From NCBI GenBank assembly GCA_017412025.1, contig JAFQOY010000115.1, forward strand, positions 1 to 5,262: 5,262 nt of DNA, written 5' to 3'. The notes under the pieces were generated by a model. The model was not told where the DNA came from, did not search any database, and saw only the letters and a program-made list of their open reading frames with translations. The position numbers and the translations under genes were made by a program. Below are positions 1 to 4,624 of this stretch, one piece after another. The number at the start of each line of letters is the position of its first letter. The stretch's first letter is position 1. The DNA is from Clostridia bacterium. Its GTDB lineage: Bacteria > Bacillota_A > Clostridia > Christensenellales > Aristaeellaceae.

Positions 1-113
1 CAGAAGGCACGGAGGAATCCGCCCTCGCCAAACTGGATTACGCGTTCGGTCTTCGGAGCGACGCCACGGGCGGTCTTGACAGACGCAAGCGTGGAAGCAT
101 TGAGCTGAACCAT
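1..113 (-). CDS. uxaB: Tagaturonate reductase (altronate oxidoreductase), N-terminal fragment cut by the window edge
   Basis: Only the first 37 codons are inside the window; the gene continues past position 1. The reading begins MVQLNASTLASVKTARG and reaches VIQFGEGGFLRAF. That last motif is the Rossmann-fold opening of the mannitol-dehydrogenase family and matches the IIQFGEGNFLRAF signature of UxaB rather than UxuB, whose equivalent is closer to HFGVGAFHRAH. UxaB is a cytoplasmic NADH-dependent enzyme that reduces D-tagaturonate to D-altronate in galacturonate breakdown. The ATG at 113-111 is chosen because GGGAGG lies 8 bases upstream and a strong promoter lies about 100 bases further up. 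It is transcribed divergently from the phosphofructokinase gene. The assignment rests on the N-terminal motif only, so the NAD-binding family is firm and the exact substrate is inferred. Confidence 0.8.
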   Translation of the reverse strand, partial: MVQLNASTLASVKTARGVAPKTERVIQFGEGGFLRAF

Positions 114-202
114 GTGAATACCCTCCCAGATATGCTTATATTCTTCAGTTTGTCTGAGCACAGCGTCCTCCCGGCAGCTCCAAATGGACAGTCGCACCCA
201 GC

Positions 203-212
203 ATTGATCAAT
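203..212. promoter_or_regulatory. Operator-like palindrome at the uxaB transcription start
   Basis: ATTGATCAAT is a perfect 10-base palindrome lying about 10 bases downstream of the uxaB -10 box, at roughly +3 to +12. Repressor operators are often found there. The regulator is not in the window. A hexuronate-responsive repressor is a reasonable guess from the gene's role, but the sequence does not match any operator I can name. Confidence 0.4.
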
Positions 213-221
213 CCTATCAAC

Positions 222-250
222 AGTATAGCACCGCCTTTGTTCTCCGTCAA
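222..250 (-). promoter_or_regulatory. Promoter of uxaB
   Basis: On the minus strand, TTGACG (250-245) and TATACT (227-222) are separated by exactly 17 bases. The -10 is preceded by TGC, giving an extended -10 (TGCTATACT). Transcription would start near 215, leaving a leader of about 100 bases before the uxaB ATG. A perfect 10-base palindrome sits right at the predicted start. Confidence 0.8.
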
Positions 251-284
251 GATTCCGGCAAAAGCAGCGGCGGCATTTTGGTTG

Positions 285-301
285 GGATGAATAAATCATC
301 C
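285..301. promoter_or_regulatory. Dyad between the divergent uxaB and pfk promoters
   Basis: GGATGA and TCATCC form a perfect 6-base inverted repeat around the AT-rich centre ATAAA. The centre lies about 78 bases upstream of the predicted uxaB start and about 100 upstream of the pfk start. It lacks a T-run on either side, so a protein binding site is more likely than a terminator. No regulator can be named. Confidence 0.35.
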
Positions 302-324
302 GACCACCGTCAAGCGCTCAACCT

Positions 325-346
325 GCGGGAAAATCCCTTTTTCCGC
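325..346. promoter_or_regulatory. Inverted repeat just upstream of the pfk -35 box
   Basis: GCGGGAAAA (325-333) pairs with TTTTTCCGC (338-346) around TCCC, giving nine pairs including one G-T wobble. It ends 10 bases before the pfk -35 hexamer. In that position it could be an activator or repressor site, or an A/T-tract structure influencing promoter strength. A terminator is less likely, because neither strand has a convincing adjacent T-run beyond TTTT and no gene ends here. Confidence 0.35.
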
Positions 347-356
347 CGCGTTTTGC

Positions 357-385
357 TTGTCAGGTCTGTATAAAGGTGGTAAAAT
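357..385 (+). promoter_or_regulatory. Promoter of the phosphofructokinase gene
   Basis: TTGTCA (357-362) and TAAAAT (380-385) each match the sigma-A consensus at five of six positions and are 17 bases apart. Transcription would start near 392, giving a leader of about 70 bases before the ATG at 462. This promoter rules out the in-frame TTG at 357 as a start codon. Confidence 0.75.
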
Positions 386-408
386 AATGTCAATCATACA
401 ATATTCGT

Positions 409-453
409 CCTCCCCTGTCCGAAACCGGGAGGCAAACATCATCTTCAGGAGGG
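409..453 (+). promoter_or_regulatory. pfk leader with ribosome binding site and possible alternative pairing
   Basis: The leader contains CCTCCC (409-414), GGGAGG (427-432) and the true ribosome binding site AGGAGGG (447-453). CCTCCC can pair with GGGAGG in a 6-base stem with a 12-base loop. CCTCC (409-413) can also pair with GGAGG of the ribosome binding site. The two pairings exclude each other, so a translational switch is possible but unproven. Confidence 0.3.
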
Positions 454-461
454 AACGACTC

Positions 462-1547
462 ATGAAAAGACGCATCGGCATCCTCACCGCCGGCGGCGAC
501 TGCCCCGGTCTGAACGCCTGTATCCGCGGCGTGGCGCGCGCCAGCTATTCCCTGTTCGATACCGAGATCGTCGGCATTCAGGACGGCTATGCCGGCCTGA
601 TTGAGGGCAACTACCGCGAAATGAAGCAGAGCGATTTCTCCGGCATTCTGACCCTGGGCGGCACGATCCTGGGCACCCGCCGTACGCCCTTCAGCATGAT
701 GCGCGTCATCGAGGACGACCAGGTCGACAAGGTCAAGGCGATGAAGCAGACTTACAAGAAGGCGAAGCTCGACTGCCTCGTGTGCCTGGGCGGCAACGGC
801 ACGCACAAGACGGCAAACCTGCTCTCCGAGGAGGGCCTCAACATCATCGGCCTGCCCAAGACGATTGACAACGACATCTGGGGCACGGACGTCACCTTCG
901 GCTTCCACTCCGCCGTGGACATCGCCACCGACGTCATCGACCGCGTCCATACCACCGCCGCCAGCCATGGCCGCGTCATGGTCATCGAAATCATGGGCAA
1001 CAAGGCCGGCTGGCTGACGCTTTATTCCGGCGTTGCAGGCGGCGCGGACATCATCCTCCTGCCGGAAATCCCGTATGATCTGGACGTCGTCTGCGACGCG
1101 CTGCGCGAGCGCGCCGAGCACGGCAAGACCTTCTCCATCGTCGCCGTCGCCGAGGGCGCCATGTCCACCGAAGAGGCCAAGATGAAGAAGAAGGAGCGCG
1201 CTGCACACCGCGCTGAAATCGGCTTCTCCGGCATCGCCAACTATCTGGCCAAGGCCATCCAGGAGAAGATGCCCGAGATCGAAGCGCGCGCCGTCATCCC
1301 GGGTCACATGCAGCGCGGCGGCTCCCCGAGCGCCTATGACCGCATGCTCTCCACTAACTTCGGCGTACACGCCGCGCAGCTCATCGCCAGCGAGCAGTAC
1401 GGTCAGGCTGTCGGCATGATGAACAACGTCGTAGCGCACAACCCGCTTTCCACCGTCGCCGGCAAGACCAAGTTCGTCCCCATCGACGGTCATGAGATCC
1501 GCGCCGCGCGCGCCATGGGCATCTCCCTGGGCGACAAGCGCAAATGA
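462..1547 (+). CDS. pfkA: 6-phosphofructokinase, clostridial group-III-like type
   Basis: The 361-aa protein catalyses phosphorylation of fructose 6-phosphate to fructose 1,6-bisphosphate, the committed step of glycolysis, in the cytoplasm. Visible PfkA-family motifs are GGDCPGLNA (11-19, phosphoryl donor loop), GGNGT (110-114), PKTIDND (132-138, with D136 as the expected catalytic base), SHGR (168-171), MGNKAGW (178-184), AVAEGA (228-233) and GHMQRGG (281-287, substrate binding). By alignment in mind with E. coli PfkA, Gly113 matches Gly104, which favours ATP. Lys133 sits where the E. coli enzyme has Gly124 and is typical of pyrophosphate or mixed-substrate enzymes. Asn112 replaces the Mg-linked Asp103. 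ATP is therefore likely but not certain as donor. The ATG at 462 follows AGGAGGG (447-453) by 8 bases; an in-frame extension to 357 would run through the promoter. Length is normal. No clear terminator follows. Confidence 0.95.
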   Translation: MKRRIGILTAGGDCPGLNACIRGVARASYSLFDTEIVGIQDGYAGLIEGNYREMKQSDFSGILTLGGTILGTRRTPFSMMRVIEDDQVDKVKAMKQTYKKAKLDCLVCLGGNGTHKTANLLSEEGLNIIGLPKTIDNDIWGTDVTFGFHSAVDIATDVIDRVHTTAASHGRVMVIEIMGNKAGWLTLYSGVAGGADIILLPEIPYDLDVVCDALRERAEHGKTFSIVAVAEGAMSTEEAKMKKKERAAHRAEIGFSGIANYLAKAIQEKMPEIEARAVIPGHMQRGGSPSAYDRMLSTNFGVHAAQLIASEQYGQAVGMMNNVVAHNPLSTVAGKTKFVPIDGHEIRAARAMGISLGDKRK

Positions 1548-1595
1548 TCATCGCGTGGTTCCGGCAGGCTGTTTAAATGTTTTTCCCCTTTTGAA
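1548..1595 (+). other. Gap after pfk without a recognisable terminator
   Basis: Between the pfk stop codon and the tRNA promoter I see T-rich stretches (for example TTTTTCCCC at 1580-1588) but no GC-rich stem directly before them. pfk transcripts may read through towards the tRNA gene, or stop at a weak or rho-dependent site. Confidence 0.4.
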
Positions 1596-1624
1596 TTGAC
1601 TTTTTTCCCGGTTTCGCATATAAT
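1596..1624 (+). promoter_or_regulatory. Promoter of the tRNA-Arg gene
   Basis: TTGACT (1596-1601) and a perfect TATAAT (1619-1624) are separated by 17 bases. Transcription would start near 1631, about 35 bases before the mature tRNA 5' end. The strength fits a stable RNA gene. Confidence 0.85.
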
Positions 1625-1660
1625 ACCTTACTGACGGTTTCAACACGCGAGACCGGGAAA
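1604..1660. repeat. Long inverted repeat bracketing the tRNA promoter -10 box
   Basis: TTTCCCGGTTTCGC (1604-1617) is complementary to GCGAGACCGGGAAA (1647-1660) over 14 bases with a single T-G wobble. The 29-base spacer contains TATAAT and the predicted start. One arm lies in the -35/-10 spacer and the other in the transcribed leader, six bases before the tRNA. It could be a regulator site, a DNA hairpin, or a hairpin formed only in read-through transcripts from pfk. Confidence 0.6.
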
Positions 1661-1665
1661 TATAA

Positions 1666-1742
1666 GCATCTGTAGCTCAGCAGGATAGAGCGTCCGCCTC
1701 CTAAGCGGAAGGCCGTGGGTTCGAATCCCGCCAGATGCGCCA
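1666..1742 (+). tRNA. tRNA-Arg (anticodon CCT)
   Basis: The 77-base sequence folds as a full cloverleaf. The acceptor stem is GCATCTG/CAGATGC with discriminator G1739 and an encoded CCA (1740-1742). The D stem is GCTC/GAGC. The anticodon stem TCCGC/GCGGA encloses the loop CTCCTAA, giving anticodon CCT, which reads AGG arginine codons. The T stem GTGGG/CCCGC encloses TTCGAAT. It has its own promoter and terminator, so it is a single-tRNA transcription unit. tRNA-Arg(CCU) genes are common integration targets, but no integrase or duplicated 3' end is visible here. Confidence 0.97.
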
Positions 1743-1746
1743 GCAG

Positions 1747-1787
1747 CAGCGCCTCGATTTGGAAAACAAATCAGGGCGCTGTTCTTT
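1747..1787 (+). terminator. Rho-independent terminator of the tRNA-Arg gene
   Basis: The arms at 1747-1761 and 1767-1781 form a 15-base stem with one T-G wobble and one C/A mismatch, closed by the loop GAAAA and followed by TTCTTT. It begins five bases after the encoded CCA. Confidence 0.85.
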
Positions 1788-1800
1788 ATCCGTAAAATCC

Positions 1801-1836
1801 AAAAACGGACGCGGGCCGCATCATGCAGCCCCGTCC
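1801..1836 (-). terminator. Rho-independent terminator of the oxidoreductase/small-protein operon
   Basis: On the minus strand, GGACG and GGGCTGC pair with GCGGCCC and CGTCC around the loop ATGAT. This gives 12 pairs with one bulged G and one wobble, followed by GTTTTTGG. It lies 10 bases past the stop codon of the 86-aa gene and faces the tRNA terminator, insulating the two convergent units. Confidence 0.85.
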
Positions 1837-1845
1837 ATCTTTGTC

Positions 1846-2106
1846 TCATATGTCTCGGAGATCCGCTTCCGGCAGATCGTTTTCCACGTTATCCCGTGCC
1901 AGATCGTTATCCAGCACCTTGTACGCTTTTGAAATCGGCCGTTCCGTATGGAACACCTTCTGATCCGGGCCGGATATGCCCGCGATGATGGGATTTGCAT
2001 CCCTCTTGCCGGATTTGGCCTTGCCCTGAATCTCCGGCACAGGCGGCATTTCATTTTTCGGCGCGGTGCGCGTACGTTCTGGCCTGTTCATTCCCTGCTT
2101 CGCCAT
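1846..2106 (-). CDS. Small hydrophilic protein of unknown function (86 aa)
   Basis: The protein begins MAKQGMNRPERTRT and ends in the acidic stretch NDLPEADLRDI. It is rich in charged residues, Pro and Asn, and has no hydrophobic segment, signal peptide or Cys motif, so it is probably a soluble cytoplasmic protein with much disorder in its basic N-terminal half. The segment PVPEIQGKAKSGKRDANPII followed by AGISGP looks like a conserved core and feels familiar from other Clostridia, but I cannot name a family. The ATG at 2106 is preferred because GAGGTGA (2119-2113) lies six bases upstream; the TTG two codons earlier would leave it too close. It is the second gene after the oxidoreductase (61-base gap) and shares its terminator, so co-transcription is likely. 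A role with that enzyme is inference from position only. Confidence 0.75.
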   Translation of the reverse strand: MAKQGMNRPERTRTAPKNEMPPVPEIQGKAKSGKRDANPIIAGISGPDQKVFHTERPISKAYKVLDNDLARDNVENDLPEADLRDI

Positions 2107-2167
2107 GGTCAATCACCTCGCATTCAGGTTTCCCCGATGCTTATGCAGCCATTCACGCCGGATCACT

Positions 2168-3466
2168 TCACATTCTTTTATCATCGTTCGCCGGGTTGTC
2201 GATGAGCGTGCCGTCCTCCGCAAAACGGGAGCCGTGGCAGGGGCAGTCCCAGGAATGTTCCGCTTTGTTGTATTTGAGCGCACAGCCCATATGCGGACAT
2301 CGCGGCGCGGTGGGCGTCAGCAGATGGATGACGCTTTCAGCCGCGTTCACAAAAAGCTGCGGATGCAGCATGCTGCGGGACGGATCAAACACATCCGCAT
2401 ACGGGTTTGGTTTTCCCAGCGCCAGATCGGTCAGAATATCCGCCGCCGCCATCGAAGACGTCATTCCCCATTTGTTGAAGCCTGCAGCAACGAACAGATC
2501 GGGCGTGTTCTTCGCATACCGGCCGATGTAGGGAACACGATCCAGCGTCATGCAGTCCTGCGTCGCCCAGCGGCAGGCAATCTCCGCATCGGGATAATGC
2601 TTTTTCGCAAATTGCTCCAGCTCATGCCAGTTTCCGCCCCGCTTGCCGCTGCGATGACTGCCGCCGCCAAGCAGCAGCATATCCCCATAACGCCGGAAGG
2701 ACAGCCCCTTCTCATTTTCATCCAGATACATGCCGTCAAAGGACGGCGCATGCTTGAGCGCCAGCGCATAAGAACGATCCTGATACAGCTTGATGAAATA
2801 GCCGCCGTGCTTATTGAGCATCGGGAAGTGTGTCGCAACGATGATCTTCTCCGCTGAAATCGTCCCTCTGTCTGTAACGGCTTTTCCCGGCGCCAGCTCG
2901 CACACCCTGGTGTGTTCGTGGATTTTAAGTCCATCTGCGATCCCGGCAGCGAACTTCAGCGGATGGAACTGCGCCTGATTCGGAAATCTCACCGCCCCTG
3001 CCACCGGAAACGGAAGCGGCAGATCCTTTTCAAATGTCGCATTCAAATTAAGCCTTTGCAGCGCTTCCAGCTCCTTATCGATCTTGTGCCGGTCATGGAG
3101 CGCATAGACAAAGGCATCCTGCTCCTCAAAGTCGCAGTCGATATCCCGGCACAACGCCCTATACCGCTGCAGTGCATTCCGGTTAACCTCCAGATAAAGC
3201 TTTGTCTTTTCCAGACCCATTTTGCGGATCAGTTCATCGTATATCAGTCCATGCTGAAATGTGACTTTTGCGGTGGTATTCTTGGTAATGCCGCTGCAAA
3301 TCGTATCCGCCTCCACCAGCACAACATCTACGCCCGCCTGCGCCATGTGATAAGCGCATAAAAGTCCGGCAAGTCCGCCTCCAACGATCAGCACCTCCGT
3401 TTGAATCTCCTCTTTAAGCGGCTCAAAAGATGGAAGCTGCGCCGACACTGTCCATACCGAATCCAT
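2168..3466 (-). CDS. FAD-dependent oxidoreductase with C-terminal Rieske [2Fe-2S] domain (YhfW-like)
   Basis: The 432-aa protein has two domains. Residues 23-53 form a Rossmann dinucleotide fold (VLIVGGGLAG, G29-x-G31-x-x-G34, with E52 expected to bind the FAD ribose). The DAO-type oxidoreductase domain continues to about 350, where LDRVPYIG (308-315) and DLFVAAGFNKWGMT (323-336) match the usual C-terminal FAD-contacting strands. Residues about 370-432 are a Rieske domain: CPHMGC (390-395) and CPCHGS (408-413) supply cluster ligands C390, H392, C408 and H411, with C395 and C410 placed for the stabilising disulfide. There is no signal peptide, so it should be cytoplasmic. Electrons would pass between FAD and the iron-sulfur cluster; the substrate is unknown, with an amine or amino acid plausible for the DAO family. 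The ATG at 3466 follows GAGGTGA closely. It leads a two-gene operon. No convincing promoter could be picked in 3467-3543. Confidence 0.92.
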   Translation of the reverse strand: MDSVWTVSAQLPSFEPLKEEIQTEVLIVGGGLAGLLCAYHMAQAGVDVVLVEADTICSGITKNTTAKVTFQHGLIYDELIRKMGLEKTKLYLEVNRNALQRYRALCRDIDCDFEEQDAFVYALHDRHKIDKELEALQRLNLNATFEKDLPLPFPVAGAVRFPNQAQFHPLKFAAGIADGLKIHEHTRVCELAPGKAVTDRGTISAEKIIVATHFPMLNKHGGYFIKLYQDRSYALALKHAPSFDGMYLDENEKGLSFRRYGDMLLLGGGSHRSGKRGGNWHELEQFAKKHYPDAEIACRWATQDCMTLDRVPYIGRYAKNTPDLFVAAGFNKWGMTSSMAAADILTDLALGKPNPYADVFDPSRSMLHPQLFVNAAESVIHLLTPTAPRCPHMGCALKYNKAEHSWDCPCHGSRFAEDGTLIDNPANDDKRM

Positions 3467-3473
3467 GCTCTCA

Positions 3474-3487
3474 CCTCTTCAAAGAGG
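3474..3487 (-). promoter_or_regulatory. Hairpin covering the ribosome binding site of the oxidoreductase gene
   Basis: On the minus strand, CCTCTT and AAGAGG pair across a 2-base loop (or CCTCT/AGAGG across TTGA). The 3' arm contains the AGAGG ribosome binding site, about 7 bases from the ATG. If it forms in the mRNA it would partly hide the site. The stem is short, so the effect may be small. Confidence 0.3.
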
Positions 3488-3543
3488 ATACCGTTTTGGC
3501 ATGTGTTTTATCCTTCTGCGCTCAACTCAGATGGCTTAAAGGC

Positions 3544-3575
3544 AAAAAGAAATCCCGCCTCCGTCAGGAAGCGGG
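3544..3575 (-). terminator. Rho-independent terminator of the surface-protein gene
   Basis: On the minus strand, CCCGCTTCC and GGAGGCGGG form nine pairs (one wobble) around the loop TGAC, followed by ATTTCTTTTT. It starts 10 bases after the stop codon of the cell-wall protein gene and separates it from the oxidoreductase operon. Confidence 0.88.
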
Positions 3576-3585
3576 TTTGTGTGAT

Positions 3586-4419
3586 TTAGTTGGTTCTTTT
3601 CTTGGCCAGCAGGCAGATGCCGCAAATCGACGTCATCAGCGCAGCAAGCAGGAACACCATCGGCAGGCTGTTGTCGCCAGTCTGGGGCATATTGTTCGCA
3701 GCATTATTGTTGCCGCCCTGGTTTCCACCTTCGTTTCCGCCCTGGTTTCCACCTTCGTTTCCGCCCTGGTTTCCGCCCTCATTGCCGCTGTTCTTCCAGA
3801 TCGCGGTAGCTGTAACCGGACCATGAACATAGAAATAATCGCCCGGGTTCATTCTGGCTTCCTGCTCCTCTGCAAGAGCAACAGCAAACGGTATCCAGCC
3901 CCATTCAGACCCACCGGGGTTGCTCGAAGGATCAAACAGCTCGAATTCTCCTTCTACCTTCCAGTATTCAAAGTACTCCAGATTCTCAGCATCCGATCCA
4001 AAGCCGTACTGATACGGATACGGCAGCCAAAGCAGCTCTCCATAGGTACACGGATAGTATCCCGCCACATGGTTATCATTGTATTCCCGAGAAACAATCT
4101 GCACCTCAAAGATTTGCTCATTTGTATTCACATAATGAGCGATGATCTCCTGCTCATCCCGAATATTCACCTTGCTGCCCGGCTTATAATAGGCCTCTTT
4201 GGTGATGACCTTCCAGCCATAGAACGTTTTGCTCGCCGACGGGGTAAAGCCGATTTCTTCATATGTCGGCAGCGTGTATACCGTTCCGCTGACCTCGATC
4301 GTTTTTTCCTCGCCATAGTCTTCGTCATAGTACGTAATCGTCGCAGCAAGCGCCACCGAACAGGTTGCGCACAGCAGCAGGCACAGCAGAAGCAGCGCGG
4401 TAATCTTCTTCATATCCAT
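3586..4419 (-). CDS. Sortase-anchored cell-surface protein with B-repeat-like modules
   Basis: The 277-aa precursor has a signal peptide (1-25, MDMKK then a Leu-rich core, cleavage likely after SVALA). Residues 27-97 resemble a Listeria-Bacteroides B-repeat: GTVYTLP, then KTFYGWKV, YYKPGSKVNI and IIAHYV. A longer, diverged module follows (103-209, with EYWKVEG, MNPGDYFYV and TATAIWK). Three copies of NEGGNQGG (213-236) form a wall-spanning linker before the sorting signal: MPQTG (244-248, an LPXTG variant), a hydrophobic stretch (252-272) and the basic tail KKRTN. Sortase would cleave between T and G and attach the protein to peptidoglycan. The B-repeat fold is common in adhesins, but ligand and function are unknown. 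The start could be ATG 4419 or ATG 4413: GGAGAGG lies 3-6 bases before the first and about 9 before the second, changing the length by two residues. It appears monocistronic, with a terminator and a separate regulatory upstream region. Confidence 0.92.
   Translation of the reverse strand: MDMKKITALLLLCLLLCATCSVALAATITYYDEDYGEEKTIEVSGTVYTLPTYEEIGFTPSASKTFYGWKVITKEAYYKPGSKVNIRDEQEIIAHYVNTNEQIFEVQIVSREYNDNHVAGYYPCTYGELLWLPYPYQYGFGSDAENLEYFEYWKVEGEFELFDPSSNPGGSEWGWIPFAVALAEEQEARMNPGDYFYVHGPVTATAIWKNSGNEGGNQGGNEGGNQGGNEGGNQGGNNNAANNMPQTGDNSLPMVFLLAALMTSICGICLLAKKRTN
3712..3783 (-). repeat. Three 24-base tandem repeats encoding NEGGNQGG
   Basis: Units at 3760-3783, 3736-3759 and 3712-3735 each encode NEGGNQGG. 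The last two copies in the reading direction differ at one base, while the first differs at four. The near-identity suggests recent duplication, and the in-frame 24-base period allows the linker to change length by slippage without frameshift. Confidence 0.9.
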
Positions 4420-4459
4420 CAACCTCTCCGAATTGTGATCTGTATGTGTATTCATGATC

Positions 4460-4465
4460 ATTATA
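4460..4465 (-). promoter_or_regulatory. Probable -10 box of the surface-protein gene
   Basis: A perfect TATAAT (minus strand) lies 41 bases upstream of the ATG at 4419. No good -35 hexamer is found 16-18 bases upstream (the 17-base position reads TCCGAT), which suggests dependence on an activator. Direct repeats lie further upstream. Confidence 0.4.
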
Positions 4466-4496
4466 TTCCCGCTATGCATTCCATCGGATCCTTTTA

Positions 4497-4549
4497 CCCG
4501 AAATGTTTGTTTTCATGCCCGAAATGCTTTCCCGTCATCTGCTTTCCCG
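4497..4549. promoter_or_regulatory. Two sets of short direct repeats upstream of the surface-protein gene
   Basis: CCCGAAATG occurs at 4497-4505 and 4518-4526, exactly 21 bases apart, or two helical turns. TGCTTTCCCG occurs at 4525-4534 and 4540-4549, 15 bases apart. The first pair would fall near -44 to -52 and -65 to -73 from the predicted start, typical positions for activator or response-regulator sites. Confidence 0.4.
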
Positions 4550-4557
4550 CCTGACCA

Positions 4558-4583
4558 CCGTATACCGTCATACCGGCATACGG
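4558..4583. repeat. Imperfect palindrome between the epimerase and surface-protein genes
   Basis: CCGTAT (4558-4563) and ATACGG (4578-4583) are perfect 6-base arms. Inside them CCG/CGG pair again after one mismatch, around the loop TCATAC. It lies 41 bases past the epimerase stop codon. There is no T-run, so it is either a weak transcript-end hairpin or a protein site. Confidence 0.4.
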
Positions 4584-4624
4584 CACGCCCGTTTAAATGA
4601 GCATACCTGTTATCACCTGATTTC

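Noticed and set aside
155..214. Possible 19-codon upstream reading frame in the uxaB leader (begins MLGATVHLEL)
   Set aside because: There is no ribosome binding site before its ATG, and no regulatory peptide features such as repeated codons are visible.
38..250. Minus-strand frame overlapping the uxaB start
   Set aside because: It runs through the uxaB promoter and overlaps the coding start in another frame. The resulting protein resembles nothing and uxaB itself is clear.
357..461. Upstream extension of phosphofructokinase from a TTG codon
   Set aside because: It overlaps the -35 and -10 boxes of the promoter, whereas the ATG at 462 has an ideal ribosome binding site and begins the family's normal N-terminus.
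390..1493. Long minus-strand open frame opposite phosphofructokinase
   Set aside because: It is the antisense shadow of a GC-rich, well-recognised gene; its composition (runs of Asp, Gly, Ala, Val, His) is artificial and no ribosome binding site is evident.
1666..1787. tRNA-Arg as an attachment site for a mobile element
   Set aside because: No integrase, no duplicated tRNA 3' end and no change in gene character follow; the next features are an ordinary terminator and operon.
1995..2857. Plus-strand frames opposite the oxidoreductase and the 86-aa gene
   Set aside because: They are antisense to convincing genes with domain motifs, and their translations are arginine- and proline-rich noise.
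3430..4554. Long plus-strand frame opposite the surface-protein gene, and a shorter one with Pro-rich repeats (3590-3826)
   Set aside because: The minus-strand gene has a signal peptide, B-repeats and sorting signal. The proline repeats only reflect the 24-base tandem repeat read backwards.
1571..4599. Shared GTTTAAATG at 1571-1579 and 4591-4599
   Set aside because: Nine bases of AT-rich sequence at unrelated positions; consistent with chance.
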